In this document: piece by piece, positions 24,849 to 33,684 of the stretch
Layout: the number at the start of each line of letters is the position of its first letter
Numbering within the stretch: the first letter of the stretch is position 1
DNA from: an uncultured Dehalococcoidia bacterium
Lineage (GTDB): Bacteria; Chloroflexota; Dehalococcoidia; Lucifugimonadales; UBA3495
Length of the DNA stretch: 64,000 nt
Assembly (NCBI GenBank): GCA_958296385.1
Contig: OY282494.1
Location: forward strand, 2,996,981-3,060,980
Reading direction: 5' to 3'
Notes under the pieces: model-generated
Told to the model about the DNA's origin: nothing
Seen by the model: the letters and a program-made list of their open reading frames with translations, nothing else
Databases searched by the model: none
Translations under genes and position numbers: made by a program

Positions 24849-25487
24849 TTACCCGCTTACCCCCCGCCCATCCAGTTTCGCCCGCAGCGCAGTGCGCACC
24901 GCTGGCCATTCGGAGTCAATGATGCTGTAAAACACCGAATGGCGGTTCAGCCCGTCCCGCGTTATCCGGTGGTTGCGCAGCGTTCCCTCCAGCTTGGCGC
25001 CGATGCGTTCAATCGCCCTTTGCGAGCGGATGTTGCGGCTGTCGGTTTTCAGGCACACCCGCAGCGCGTCCAGGTCGTCAAAAGCGTGGCTCAGCAGCAG
25101 GTACTTGCACTCGGTGTTCACGGCAGTGCGCTGGTGCGCTATGCCATACCAAGTGTTGCCAATTTCCAGCGCCCGGTTGGGACGGTCAATGTCCAGATAC
25201 CCGGTAGAGCCGATGGCCCGTCCGTCAGCCTGACTTACCACGGCGAATTGCAGCGCCGCCCCGCTGCGGTTACCCTCGCGGAACTTGTCCACGTAAGCGG
25301 CGGCGTCATCAAGACTGGCGAACTCCGGCGTAGCCAGATAGCGCCAGATTGATGCGTCGGCGCCGGCGATGTGCAGCGCCGGGGCGTGCTCGGGCCCGAT
25401 TGGCTCCAGCCGCACGTGTTCGCCGGCCAGCGTCGTCGGTTGCGGATTGAAAGCTGCGCTCGGCTGCACTGTCATAATGCCATCCAT
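24849..25487 (-). CDS. GNAT family N-acetyltransferase (RimJ/RimL-like)
   Basis: A 212-residue acetyltransferase. LAGEHVRLEPIGPEHAPAL is the usual RimJ/L-type first strand. The acetyl-CoA region is NTWYGIAHQRTAVNTECKYLLLSHAFD, and VCLKTDSRNIRSQRAIERIGAKLEGTLRNH is the characteristic last helix and strand. It should transfer acetyl groups to an amine or protein N-terminus; the substrate is unknown. It lies 23 bp after the MFS transporter stop on the same strand, so the two are probably one transcript. Confidence 0.88.
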   Translation of the reverse strand: MDGIMTVQPSAAFNPQPTTLAGEHVRLEPIGPEHAPALHIAGADASIWRYLATPEFASLDDAAAYVDKFREGNRSGAALQFAVVSQADGRAIGSTGYLDIDRPNRALEIGNTWYGIAHQRTAVNTECKYLLLSHAFDDLDALRVCLKTDSRNIRSQRAIERIGAKLEGTLRNHRITRDGLNRHSVFYSIIDSEWPAVRTALRAKLDGRGVSG

Positions 25488-25510
25488 TAAGCTGCCAGAG
25501 GTTAAAAGGA

Positions 25511-26872
25511 TTAATCGTCGTTGCCGGCGGCCGGCGCGTTTGCGGTGTCCTGTCCAATCCAGCGCCGGCGTGCGGTGGCCGGTGGCGGCGGGCGCGTGCA
25601 GAACAGAAAGGCCGCCGCGCTCACCAGATACAGCGGCGTAAAGGTGGCCAGCACGTAGTAGTAGCTGCCCGTCTGGTCAACGATGTAGGCGGCAAACTGC
25701 GGCGCAGCCACCATCCCAATGTTCATAAACAGGCTCATAAACCCCATCAGCGTCGCAAACCGCCCCCGCCCGTAGTAGTCGCTGAGCATCAGCCAGTTCA
25801 CCGACGTCACCCCCTCCACGATGGCAATGCCCACCACGAAAGTAAGCAGCCCCGCGATGCCCGGCCCCAGCCACAGCCCCCACATTCCCACTGCGCCGGC
25901 GGCCATTCCCGCCGCCAGTATCAGGTTGGAGCGCAACTTGCCGGCGGTCACCCCCAGCACAAACCGCAGCGGTATGCCCAGAAAGAACATCCCGCTGACC
26001 CACGCCGACGCCTCATCCTCGGATAGCCCCCGCAGCGCCATCATCGCAAAGACGTGAATCAGCATCCCGTTGGTAACCGACACCCGCAGGATGGCGCCGA
26101 CCATAAACACCCAGAAGGTGCGCGTTGCGATGGCCTCCCGGAACGTGAAGTTTATCTCCTGACGGGCCGACTGCCGCCGCCGGCCCGTTCCGCCGGATGC
26201 TGCGTTGTCCGGCGGGTCGCCATCGGGACGCAGGCCCATGTCCTCCGGCCGGCTGCGGATAATCAGCGTAACGGGTATCGTCAGCCCCAGGATGATGATG
26301 CCCGTCCACAGCAGCGTATCCCGCCAGCCCAGCCATTGGATGGACTCGTTCAGCAGCGGCACCACGATAGCGCCGCCGCCGGCGAAAGCCGTCATCAAAG
26401 TTGACAGCGCAATATGACGTCGCCGCACGAACCACTGATTCACGCCGGCCATCAGCGTCTGCCCGAACCCGGCCGACTTGCCCAGCGACACAAACCCGGA
26501 GAACAGCACCAGCATCATCCAGTAAGAGTTGGCCCGGGACATCAGAATGACGCCCACGCCCACGATGATGCACCCCACGAGAATCATCGGCCGCGCCCCG
26601 ATGCGGTCCACCAGCCACCCGATCGCCGGCCCCGCAACGCTCCCCTCCGCCCGGGCCAGGCTGAAAATAAGCGTCATCTGCGAATAATTCAGCCCCAGCG
26701 ATTCCCGTATCGGCAGAAAGAACCGGGGGAACCCCTGCGATATGGCGCCGTTGCCGAACATCCCCAAAACGCAAGCGGCGGCAACGACCCACCACCCATA
26801 AAAAATGCGCGGCTGCCGCTCCCCCGCCTCAGCCCCCTCGGAATCAGCAACATTGTCATTGATGTTTGCCAC
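25511..26872 (-). CDS. MFS transporter
   Basis: A 453-residue integral membrane protein with about 12 hydrophobic helices in two halves separated by a polar loop (SRPEDMGLRPDGDPP). The loop motif DRIGARPM after helix 2 is the MFS A-motif region. FYGWWVVAAACVLGMFGNGAISQGF at the N-terminus resembles the monocarboxylate/oxalate-formate antiporter branch. The start codon is GTG. It probably moves an organic anion. Two long stretches within it are open in other frames but are shadows. Confidence 0.87.
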   Translation of the reverse strand: MANINDNVADSEGAEAGERQPRIFYGWWVVAAACVLGMFGNGAISQGFPRFFLPIRESLGLNYSQMTLIFSLARAEGSVAGPAIGWLVDRIGARPMILVGCIIVGVGVILMSRANSYWMMLVLFSGFVSLGKSAGFGQTLMAGVNQWFVRRRHIALSTLMTAFAGGGAIVVPLLNESIQWLGWRDTLLWTGIIILGLTIPVTLIIRSRPEDMGLRPDGDPPDNAASGGTGRRRQSARQEINFTFREAIATRTFWVFMVGAILRVSVTNGMLIHVFAMMALRGLSEDEASAWVSGMFFLGIPLRFVLGVTAGKLRSNLILAAGMAAGAVGMWGLWLGPGIAGLLTFVVGIAIVEGVTSVNWLMLSDYYGRGRFATLMGFMSLFMNIGMVAAPQFAAYIVDQTGSYYYVLATFTPLYLVSAAAFLFCTRPPPPATARRRWIGQDTANAPAAGNDD

Positions 26873-26926
26873 AACAAAGCATCATAATCCCCCCCACCGC
26901 CCCCGGTCAAACACCCCCTCTACCCC

Positions 26927-27668
26927 GGCAGCGTTCCGTTTTAGGTGGTTTAGTTGTAGGATGGCTGCAAATGCTGGCTTTGCTATCGGCGGGAGGGGCG
27001 TTGCCACTGGATTGCTTTACGATTTGGAAACCCGGTTGGAGCAACAGATGCCCGTCCGGTTGCAGCAGGCTTCTGACGATTACCAGCCCCTCTGCCCAGA
27101 CTGTGGCTTGGCTATGCACCGGCATCATTGGTACGCCCGCACTACCACCATGATGAAAACGGCATGGATCTGGGAGCGTTTGGGAATTGGGAAAGGGCGA
27201 TCGACTGGCCCTGACAGCAGGGAGCAATCCAGCCGGCACATCTGGTGAGCGACAGGGATAGGGCCATCGCATCAGCCATCCGGATGGTCTATGGCCGGCA
27301 AGCGCCGCATCAGCTCTGCCACTGCCACCTGCTAGGGAGTACCGGCGGAACATTGGAGAGAACGGCTGGCTTGCGGCGCGGCGGCTGCTGGCGTCATCCA
27401 TCTTGGCGGAGGCCAAGTTTCACGCGGCCCGGGTGATAGCGTTGACCGGAGGACAGGGGACGTACTGGTGTCTGAAAGCCCTGCGGGAGGCGCTGCGCCA
27501 TTTGGCCACGGGGCAGTCCCGATTCAAGACAACCGCCCGTTTGGAACGACACAACCGGGAACTGCGGCGTCGGGAAAAGATGGGCACCGTATGGACACCC
27601 CACAACCTGCTGATACTGCTCCAAAACTAGGGCCTCATAAACCAAACCACCTAGAACGCAACGCTACC
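26927..27668 (+). mobile_element. Decayed insertion sequence with ~25-bp terminal inverted repeats
   Basis: The left end (GGCAGCGTTCCGTTTTAGG from 26927, then TGGTTTAGTT) and the reverse complement of the right end (GGTAGCGTTGCGTTCTAGG, then TGGTTTGGTT, ending at 27668) match with four mismatches. The 742-bp interior holds a broken transposase. No target duplication is visible. An almost identical left end stands alone at 48003. Confidence 0.75.
26960..27630 (+). pseudogene. Transposase remnant (DDE, mutator/IS256-like) with frameshifts
   Basis: Three reading frames must be joined to recover the protein. An N-terminal zinc-finger-like part (CPDCGLAMHRHHW) comes first. The middle part reads VSDRDRAIASAIRMVYG then QAPHQLCHCHLL. 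The C-terminal part reads AEAKFHAARVIALTGGQG to RLERHNRELRRREKMGTVW. The last segment resembles the C-terminal helix of mutator-type transposases. At least two frameshifts and a probable internal deletion make it inactive. Family is tentative. Confidence 0.7.
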
Positions 27669-27771
27669 TTTACTATGGCCCGTCGCTGTCCCCATATCTG
27701 CGGTCCCGGATGCCGAGCGTCGGATGATGTACGAGGTGTTGCTAACCTTGCCGCCGGGCTGCTGAACTACA

Positions 27772-27981
27772 ATGTATATCCGTCGCATAGAAATGCTCCA
27801 AGCGGTCAAAGATTTTCAAGATGCTTACCAGCGGCCGGCTTTGCGTTTGCACCCGTTGCGTAGTTCCCGGCGGGGCGAGTTGTCTATTTACCTGGTTGGC
27901 CGCTGGCGTCTCATCGTAACGCAGGGCGCTACCGAGGAAACCGTAATCATTGAGGAGGTGAGCGACCATTATGACGACTAA
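27772..27981 (+). CDS. RelE/HigB-type toxin, N-terminally truncated
   Basis: Sixty-nine residues matching the C-terminal two thirds of HigB/RelE-fold mRNA interferases: ALRLHPLRSSRRGELSIYLVGRWRLIVT, then VIIEEVSDHYDD. Full-length members are 90-110 residues, and the first helix is missing. A stop codon lies 9 bp upstream in frame. The insertion sequence ends at 27668, ~100 bp before, so a deletion linked to it may have removed the start. It overlaps the antitoxin start by 11 bp. Probably inactive as a toxin. Confidence 0.65.
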   Translation: MYIRRIEMLQAVKDFQDAYQRPALRLHPLRSSRRGELSIYLVGRWRLIVTQGATEETVIIEEVSDHYDD

Positions 27982-29059
27982 GCCGCAGCGCGTTTTTTCA
28001 GATATGCCCGTACCGCCCGGCGATATACTGGCTGAGGAGATCGAAGTCCGCGGTATGACGCAGCGGGAGCTGGCGGCCCGGCTGGATCGTCCGCCGCAGG
28101 TTGTCAACGAAATCATCCGGGGCAAGAAGGCTATCACGCCGGATACTGCAATCGCCCTGGGCAAGGTGCTGGGCGGCTCCCCGCAGTTTTGGACTAACCT
28201 GGAAGCCTCTTACCAGATGACCCTGGCGCGGCAGCGCGCGAAAGACGCCCTGCTTAACGAAAAGCAGTTGCTGAAAGAGTACCCCGTCGGAACGCTGATC
28301 AAGCGCGGCTGGCTATCGGCCGGGCGGGATGCGGAAAGCAGGATGAACGCGCTGCTGGAGTTCCTCGGCGTCGCCAGCATTGAGCCTAAGGTGTACCAGG
28401 CCGCCGTCGGTTTTCGCATCACGGAGGCGGCGCAACGCAAGGTGTCCCCCGGCGCCCTGGCCGCCTGGCTCCGCAAAGGCGAACTCGACGCGCAGGAAAT
28501 CCGGACGGCTGACTATGACGCCCAGGCTTTCCGCGCTGCGCTGACCGCCATCAGGGGAATGACCGAACAGCCGCCCGCAGAATTCATCCCGGCGATAACG
28601 CAACTCTGCGCCGGCTCCGGGGTTGCTTTCTGCGCCGTACAAGAGTTGCCCAAAAGCGGCGCTAACGGCGTCGCGCGGTGGCTGACCGACCGCAAAGCCC
28701 TGCTGCAAATGAGCAACCGGAACAAGTGGGCCGACATCTTCTGGTTCTCATTTTTCCACGAAGCCGGCCATCTCCTCAAACACCGCACGCAGCGCCGGAT
28801 GCTCATTGATGGGCTGGGCGACGACCCGGACACCGCCGAAATGGAAGCCGAGGCCGACCAGTTCGCCCGGGATTTCCTCATCTCACCGGAAGATTGGAAC
28901 GCCTTTTGCGCCGAAGGCAACTTCACGCCATCCGCCATCCGCCACTTCGCGCAGTCAATCGGAGTAGCCCCGTTCATAGTGGTCGGACGGTTGCAGAAAG
29001 AAAAGCGGGTTGCCTACAACCGGCTCGCGGATTTGAAACTGCGGTACACGTGGGGATAG
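27971..29059 (+). CDS. HigA-type antitoxin fused to an ImmA/IrrE metallopeptidase domain
   Basis: A 362-residue protein. Residues 15-75 are a HigA-like XRE helix-turn-helix (PPGDILAEEIEVRGMTQRELAARL, PPQVVNEIIRGKKAIT). The rest is a helical linker and a zinc-peptidase domain with HEAGH at 263-267 and a downstream Glu-rich helix (AEMEAEADQFARDFL). In this family the peptidase part inactivates or senses a partner repressor or antitoxin. GAGG at 27955-27958 lies 12 bases before the ATG. The toxin partner is the truncated gene just upstream. The enlarged HigA with ImmA domain is a known two-domain type. Confidence 0.87.
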   Translation: MTTKPQRVFSDMPVPPGDILAEEIEVRGMTQRELAARLDRPPQVVNEIIRGKKAITPDTAIALGKVLGGSPQFWTNLEASYQMTLARQRAKDALLNEKQLLKEYPVGTLIKRGWLSAGRDAESRMNALLEFLGVASIEPKVYQAAVGFRITEAAQRKVSPGALAAWLRKGELDAQEIRTADYDAQAFRAALTAIRGMTEQPPAEFIPAITQLCAGSGVAFCAVQELPKSGANGVARWLTDRKALLQMSNRNKWADIFWFSFFHEAGHLLKHRTQRRMLIDGLGDDPDTAEMEAEADQFARDFLISPEDWNAFCAEGNFTPSAIRHFAQSIGVAPFIVVGRLQKEKRVAYNRLADLKLRYTWG

Positions 29060-29143
29060 GGTTCAGAAAGCTAAACGCCAGTTGGTTAGCCCGTTGGCCG
29101 CTGCCCTGCCGGCCGCACCTTGCGCTGTCATTTTGACCCTCAC

Positions 29144-29185
29144 TGTCGTTCTGAGTGCAGCGAAAAATCGCGACGGCGCAGCGCA
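29144..29185. repeat. Dispersed inverted repeat, degenerate half copy
   Basis: GTCGTTCTGAGTGCAGCGAA, followed by AAATCGCGACGGCGCAGCG, resembles the left arm of the repeat at 2346 with several changes. It is part of the 29060-29413 gap, which otherwise holds the gene remnant at 29230. Confidence 0.5.
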
Positions 29186-29229
29186 CGCTTTGGTGGTAGC
29201 GCCGCTGAGCTAGAACTGCCGCCCGCTGG

Positions 29230-29340
29230 TTAATGGGAGAGGTGGCCGGCGAGGAGGCTGTCGCGGGGGGCGATGGTCTCCAGCCGCTCGGCGATTTCCA
29301 ACCCGGCCCGCTGCCAGGCCGCAAATTGTCGACCTCGGCT
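29230..29340 (-). pseudogene. C-terminal gene fragment
   Basis: On the minus strand, ~35 codons read RQFAAWQRAGLEIAERLETI, then APRDSLLAGHLSH and a stop, with the neighbours' codon bias. Upstream, toward the convergent junction with the IS1 element, the frame breaks down. It looks like the last piece of a gene destroyed by rearrangement. Family not recognised. Confidence 0.4.
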
Positions 29341-29413
29341 CTAACCTGAATCCGGCGCAACGCATACCGCAATTTTGTAAATTAGCGTTTAAGCAAGGCG
29401 CAAAACAGTATTC

Positions 29414-29925
29414 TTAATATGTGCGTGTATTGAATTGGCAGCGTCCGCCCCGGGCGTACCAGCAGGCCAGCGCGATGGAATACACCAGCATCGCCACGCT
29501 TTTGTTGTAGCCTTTCGTCCGTCGCACCAGCCGGTTCAGCTTGCTCCGCAGCCACGAGTGCAGACCCTCGTTCCAGTTCACCGGCCCGTACTTCCCCACC
29601 TCGTGCCGGTCTGCCGGCAGCCAGCCGTACACCGGATACCCGTCGCTGCAATACCGCTCCGCCTCCGGCAGCCGCTCGTACAGCCGCAGGAAAGGTTTTT
29701 CGCTGCGGTCGCCCACCTCAAAGTCCACCCAGCGACGGCCATCTTTTTCCTCCACCACCACCGTCCAGATCCAGCAGTCCTCCCGTTTATCCCCCCGGCG
29801 CACTCCCCAGTAAGTCCACATCTCGTCCCAGGCAATCACCGCCGCCAGCTGCCACTCCCCCGCGCCCGACCGCCGCTGCCGTCCCCGTTCCCGCAGCCCG
29901 GTCAATGCCTGGCCCCCCCCTTTTT
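29414..29925 (-). CDS. insB: IS1-family InsB-like transposase domain (made by -1 frameshift)
   Basis: About 165 residues after the shift site. AWDEMWTYWGVRR carries the first catalytic Asp/Glu region. CSDGYPVYGWLPADRHEVGKYG holds the second Asp. GLHSWLRSKLNRLVRRTKGYNKSV, with the LNRLVRRT helix, corresponds to the IS1 RHNLNLRQHLARLGRKS helix. The frame is open upstream past the shift site, overlapping InsA. It looks intact, so the element may still be mobile. Confidence 0.78.
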
Positions 29926-30189
29926 GAGCCACCCCAGCACCGCCGGAACGCTGTACCCGGTGTGCCGGCTCACCGCGCTCACGCTGCTGCCGTCCTGGTA
30001 CATCCGCACCCCCGCCTCTCTGAGCGCCGGCCCCGGACGATGATACGCCCCTTCCGGCAGATAGGTACGGCCGCAGTCGCCGCACTTATAGCGTTGCCGA
30101 CCCTTGCTATGGCCGGCTTTGGCCATCCAGTTGGAGCCGCAGTCCGGACAGCGGACATCGTGGCGATAAGCGCGCGGGCGAACCATCAT
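29902..30189 (-). CDS. insA: IS1-family InsA-like DNA-binding protein
   Basis: Ninety-five residues. A zinc ribbon (CPDCGSNWMAKAGHSKGRQRYKCGDCG) is followed by a helix-turn-helix (ALREAGVRMYQDGSSVSAVSRHTGYSVPAVLGWLKK), the standard IS1 InsA plan. It ends GGARH just after the slippery run. Alone it represses transposition; fused by -1 frameshift to InsB it gives the transposase. Confidence 0.8.
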   Translation of the reverse strand: MMVRPRAYRHDVRCPDCGSNWMAKAGHSKGRQRYKCGDCGRTYLPEGAYHRPGPALREAGVRMYQDGSSVSAVSRHTGYSVPAVLGWLKKGGARH

Positions 30190-30371
30190 TGCACCTCAGG
30201 CAACCGAGTACAATCCCCATTATATCCAATCCCAGCATACATTAGGAATACCATGTTGCCGGCGTGCTATGACAGGGGCAGCGCCTTGTGTTATGTTGGG
30301 CGGCGTTGCGCGGCGGTGCGGCGCAATCAATCAGTCATTTGATTCACTAACACTTTCAGGAAGGTGGCAAA

Positions 30372-31979
30372 ATGCCCATTATGACCGGCGGCCAGGCTCT
30401 GATGCGTTCTTTGTATCGGGAGGGGGTTCGGGTTATCTTTGGACTGCCTGGCGTGCAGCTTTATCACGCTATGGATGCGCTCAACGATGAGCCGGGCATC
30501 CGGTTTATCACTACTCGCCACGAGCAGGCTACTACTTATATGGCCGACGGGTTTGCGCGGGCCAGCGGCGGCGTGGGTACGGCTTTGATGGTGCCGGGGC
30601 CGGGCCTGCTCAACGCTTCGGCCGGGCTGAGCACGGCTTACTCGGCGTCGTCTCCGGTGCTGGTGGTGTGCGGGCAGATTGAGCGCGACCTGATTGGCGT
30701 GGACCGGGGGATGCTGCACGAGGTGAACGACCAGCAGGACGCCATTCGACCCATCACCAAGTACGTGGAGCGCATTATGACGCCCGATGCGGCGCCGGCG
30801 GCCGTCCACGAGGCGTTTCGCCAGCTGACTACCGGGCGGCCCCGTCCGGTGGAAATTGAGATGCCGCCAGAGACCATGGCCGAGGCCGGGTCGGTGTCGC
30901 TGCTGGAAGCCGAGGGCTATCCCCGGCTGGCGGCGTCCGACGAGCAGGTTGCCGAGGCCGCCCGCATCCTGAATGAGGCGCGGCGTCCGCTGATTTGGGC
31001 CGGCGGCGGCGTCATATCATCTGATGGTTCGGCGGAGCTGGCGCGGCTGGCGGAGCGGCTGCAAGCGCCGGTGGTTACCACCGCCGAGGGCAAGGGCGCC
31101 ATCAGCGACCGGCACCCGCTGGCGCTGGGCGCGCTGCGGCTGCGCAACGACCCCGTGGCCAAAGAGGAACCTAACTTTGACGTCATTCTGGCGGTGGGCA
31201 CCCGCCTGGCTTTTCCGGCCTGGCTGGACGGCCAGCGGGTGGTGCAAGTTGACATTGACCCCGCTGAGCTGGGGCGCAACTACGCCGACACTTACGGCGT
31301 CAACGGCGACGCCCGCACGGTGCTGGCGCAGCTGGACTCCCGCCTGGCCGCGTCCGACGGCGGCGCGTCCCGCCCGTCCTTTGCCGCCGAGACGGCCGCC
31401 CTGCGCGACCGCCGCCGGCAGACGGCGCGGCGTCCGGAGCCGCAGGAGTCGCTGCTGGCCGCCGTCCGCGCCGCCGTGCCGGACGACGGCATCCTGGTGT
31501 CGGGGATGACGCAGCTGGGCTACTACGCCCGCGCCTTTTGGCCGACCTACGAGCCGCGCACGTTCATCACGTCCAGTTACTCCGGCAACCTGGGCTACGC
31601 CTGGCCCACCGCGCTGGGGGCAAAAGTAGCGCAGCCCAACCGTCCGGTAGTCGCCCTGTGCGGCGACGGCGGCTTCCTGTTCAACTCGCAAGAGCTGGCC
31701 ACCGCCGCGCAGCACAACATCAACGCAATAGCCGTAGTATTCAACGACAACGCCTACGGCAACGTCCTGCGCGACCAGGTCAACCAATTCCAAGGCCGCA
31801 CCATAGGCGCCGCCCTCCACAACCCCGACTTCGTGAAGCTGGCCGAGGCGTATGGGGTTAGGGGGATGCGGGCCGAGGGGCCGGAGGGGCTCGAGGCGGC
31901 GCTGCGAGAGGCACTGGCGGTGGAGGCGCCGGCCTTGATAGAAGTGCCGGTGGGGATGATGCCGACGCCGTTTACGTAG
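30372..31979 (+). CDS. Acetolactate-synthase-like ThDP-dependent enzyme
   Basis: A 535-residue three-domain ThDP enzyme. The catalytic Glu51 is in TTRHEQATTYMADGFARASGG. A central FAD/nucleotide-like domain follows, then the ThDP motif CGDGGFLFNSQELATAAQHN closing with NDNAYGN. This is the acetolactate synthase/benzoylformate decarboxylase/oxalyl-CoA decarboxylase superfamily. No regulatory small subunit (ilvH) is adjacent, so a catabolic decarboxylase or ligase is at least as likely as branched-chain biosynthesis. GGAAGG upstream supports the ATG. A paralogue with an altered active site lies at 50961. Confidence 0.87.
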   Translation: MPIMTGGQALMRSLYREGVRVIFGLPGVQLYHAMDALNDEPGIRFITTRHEQATTYMADGFARASGGVGTALMVPGPGLLNASAGLSTAYSASSPVLVVCGQIERDLIGVDRGMLHEVNDQQDAIRPITKYVERIMTPDAAPAAVHEAFRQLTTGRPRPVEIEMPPETMAEAGSVSLLEAEGYPRLAASDEQVAEAARILNEARRPLIWAGGGVISSDGSAELARLAERLQAPVVTTAEGKGAISDRHPLALGALRLRNDPVAKEEPNFDVILAVGTRLAFPAWLDGQRVVQVDIDPAELGRNYADTYGVNGDARTVLAQLDSRLAASDGGASRPSFAAETAALRDRRRQTARRPEPQESLLAAVRAAVPDDGILVSGMTQLGYYARAFWPTYEPRTFITSSYSGNLGYAWPTALGAKVAQPNRPVVALCGDGGFLFNSQELATAAQHNINAIAVVFNDNAYGNVLRDQVNQFQGRTIGAALHNPDFVKLAEAYGVRGMRAEGPEGLEAALREALAVEAPALIEVPVGMMPTPFT

Positions 31980-32057
31980 GGGGGGAATCTCTGGCATTAT
32001 TCGCTTGCGATGCAACGGCAACGTAAGTAGAATTAGGCCAACAGGGAGCGACTGATT

Positions 32058-33530
32058 ATGGCAGGGCATTTTTATTACGGCGACAATTTGGCAGTGATGC
32101 GACAGCACATCGCTGACGATTCGGTGGACCTGATTTATCTGGACCCGCCGTTCAAGTCCGACGCAACTTACAATATGCTGTTCAGTGGCCCTGACGGAGC
32201 CGGTCCCGCCGAATCGCAGGTACGGGCATTTGAGGATACTTGGCAGTGGGGGCCGGAGGCACGGCGTGAATTTGACCAAGTTTGCCAGGAAACGCCCGAC
32301 ATTGGGGCCAAGCTGCAAGCGATGCGCACGATTCTTGGGGAGTGCGGTATGCTGGCTTACCTCTCCAGAATGACTATCCGCCTAGTTGAGATGCGCCGGG
32401 TTCTCAAACCCAACGGCAGTATCTACCTGCATTGTGACCCGACTGCCAGCCATTACCTCAAAGTAATGATGGACGCGGTATTTTACCCGGTCAGAGGAGA
32501 GCTACGCAGCGAAATCATCTGGCGCATCGGATGGGTTTCCGGTTTCAAAACCCGTAAGAAAGGCTGGATTCGCAACCACGACACCATCCTTTACTATGCG
32601 TTGGGCAACCAGTTCACTTTCAACAAGGAATACATACCATACCCAGAAGGGTACACTCGTCGGGATGGCAGTTTGCCAACAGGTCAGGGCATCCCCATTG
32701 AGGATACTTGGAACTGCAACCGGGCTGATGTCCTTGATTCCATAATGATAAAGAGTTTCTCCCGCGAGAAACTTGGCTATCCTACTCAAAAGCCGCTGGA
32801 CTTGCTACGCCGCGTCATCAGAGCATCCAGCAATCCCGGCGATACGGTGCTGGATCCATTCTGTGGTTGCGGCACCGCTTGCCACGCCGCCGAAGAATTA
32901 GGCCGCAACTGGATTGGCATTGACATCACAGCGCTTGCACTGCCAGTTTTGCAGGCGCGTTTTGAGGCGTCATCGCTGGGCGCCGATTTCACCGTAACCG
33001 GAATGCCGGCTTCGTCGCAAGACTGGAGGCTGCTGGCGGCTGATAACCCGATGGAGTTCGAGCGGGCCGCCCTCAGCCTGATTGACGGCTGCCGCCCTTA
33101 CAGCGAGCGGCGTGGGGGTGGTGATACCGGCATTGACGGGCTAATCCCAATCGCTGTTGGCCGGAATCAATGGCGGTTTGTGGTAGTATCAGTGAAAGGC
33201 GGTACGCACTTGAACCCGGCGATGGTGCGCGATTTGCGAGGCACAGTTGAGCGGGAAAGTGAAAAGGGCGTAATAGCCGGGGCGTTGGTGACAGCCTACC
33301 CTATCACCGACGGGATGCGGCGCGAATTGGAAACCGCCGGCGACGTTGACATACTTGGCCGCACTTACCCTAAATTGCAAGCTGCCACCATTGATGAAAT
33401 CCTGGCGCGCAAAGACCAGCGTCTGCCGGAGCTCGCGTTACCGTTGCAGGTAGCCGCCCCGCTGGACAGGATGCGGCTGATACGGGATGATGCGGCTGGG
33501 CAGTACACGCTGGCTGGTGGCATTGGGTAA
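32058..33530 (+). CDS. DNA methyltransferase fused to a PD-(D/E)XK (Mrr-like) nuclease domain
   Basis: A 490-residue fusion. Residues 1-310 are a beta-class amino-methyltransferase: motif IV DPPF at 29-32 before motif I DPFCGCGTACHAAEELGRNW (about 270). Residues ~330-450 look like a restriction-endonuclease domain: RGGGDTGIDGLIPI supplies the Asp and WRFVVVSVKGG the (V)xK, as in Mrr-type folds. The two activities in one chain would make it a self-contained R-M enzyme. GGGAG precedes the ATG by about ten bases. No separate specificity subunit is nearby. The gene downstream is an AbiJ-like protein. Confidence 0.78.
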   Translation: MAGHFYYGDNLAVMRQHIADDSVDLIYLDPPFKSDATYNMLFSGPDGAGPAESQVRAFEDTWQWGPEARREFDQVCQETPDIGAKLQAMRTILGECGMLAYLSRMTIRLVEMRRVLKPNGSIYLHCDPTASHYLKVMMDAVFYPVRGELRSEIIWRIGWVSGFKTRKKGWIRNHDTILYYALGNQFTFNKEYIPYPEGYTRRDGSLPTGQGIPIEDTWNCNRADVLDSIMIKSFSREKLGYPTQKPLDLLRRVIRASSNPGDTVLDPFCGCGTACHAAEELGRNWIGIDITALALPVLQARFEASSLGADFTVTGMPASSQDWRLLAADNPMEFERAALSLIDGCRPYSERRGGGDTGIDGLIPIAVGRNQWRFVVVSVKGGTHLNPAMVRDLRGTVERESEKGVIAGALVTAYPITDGMRRELETAGDVDILGRTYPKLQAATIDEILARKDQRLPELALPLQVAAPLDRMRLIRDDAAGQYTLAGGIG

Positions 33531-33591
33531 TGATTATCTTCGTTGATACGCAGTAGTAGGATAGTCGTAGAGACCGGGACTTCGCATATTA

Positions 33592-33620
33592 TTGCGAAAA
33601 CAAAAACGATCGTGTATCAT
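33592..33620 (+). promoter_or_regulatory. Promoter of the AbiJ-like gene
   Basis: TTGCGA (33592-33597) and TATCAT (33615-33620) are 17 bp apart in an AT-rich stretch, ~65 bp upstream of the start at 33685. A good sigma-70-type match for this genome. Confidence 0.5.
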
Positions 33621-33684
33621 CCTATATGGGGAATTGAAATAACCACAACCCCAATTCGGGTGTAGAGTAAGGAGCTATCTGATT

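Larger units (their letters stand above)
29414..30189 (-). mobile_element. IS1-family element (coding part)
   Basis: Two overlapping reading frames on the minus strand encode InsA-like and InsB-like parts, with the A5G8 run at 29913-29925 as the probable -1 slippage site. I could not see the terminal inverted repeats with confidence, so the true element extends beyond both ends given here. Confidence 0.75.

Noticed and set aside
27660-27863. Plus-strand ORF overlapping the HigB remnant
   Set aside because: Out of frame with the toxin motifs and with no family resemblance.
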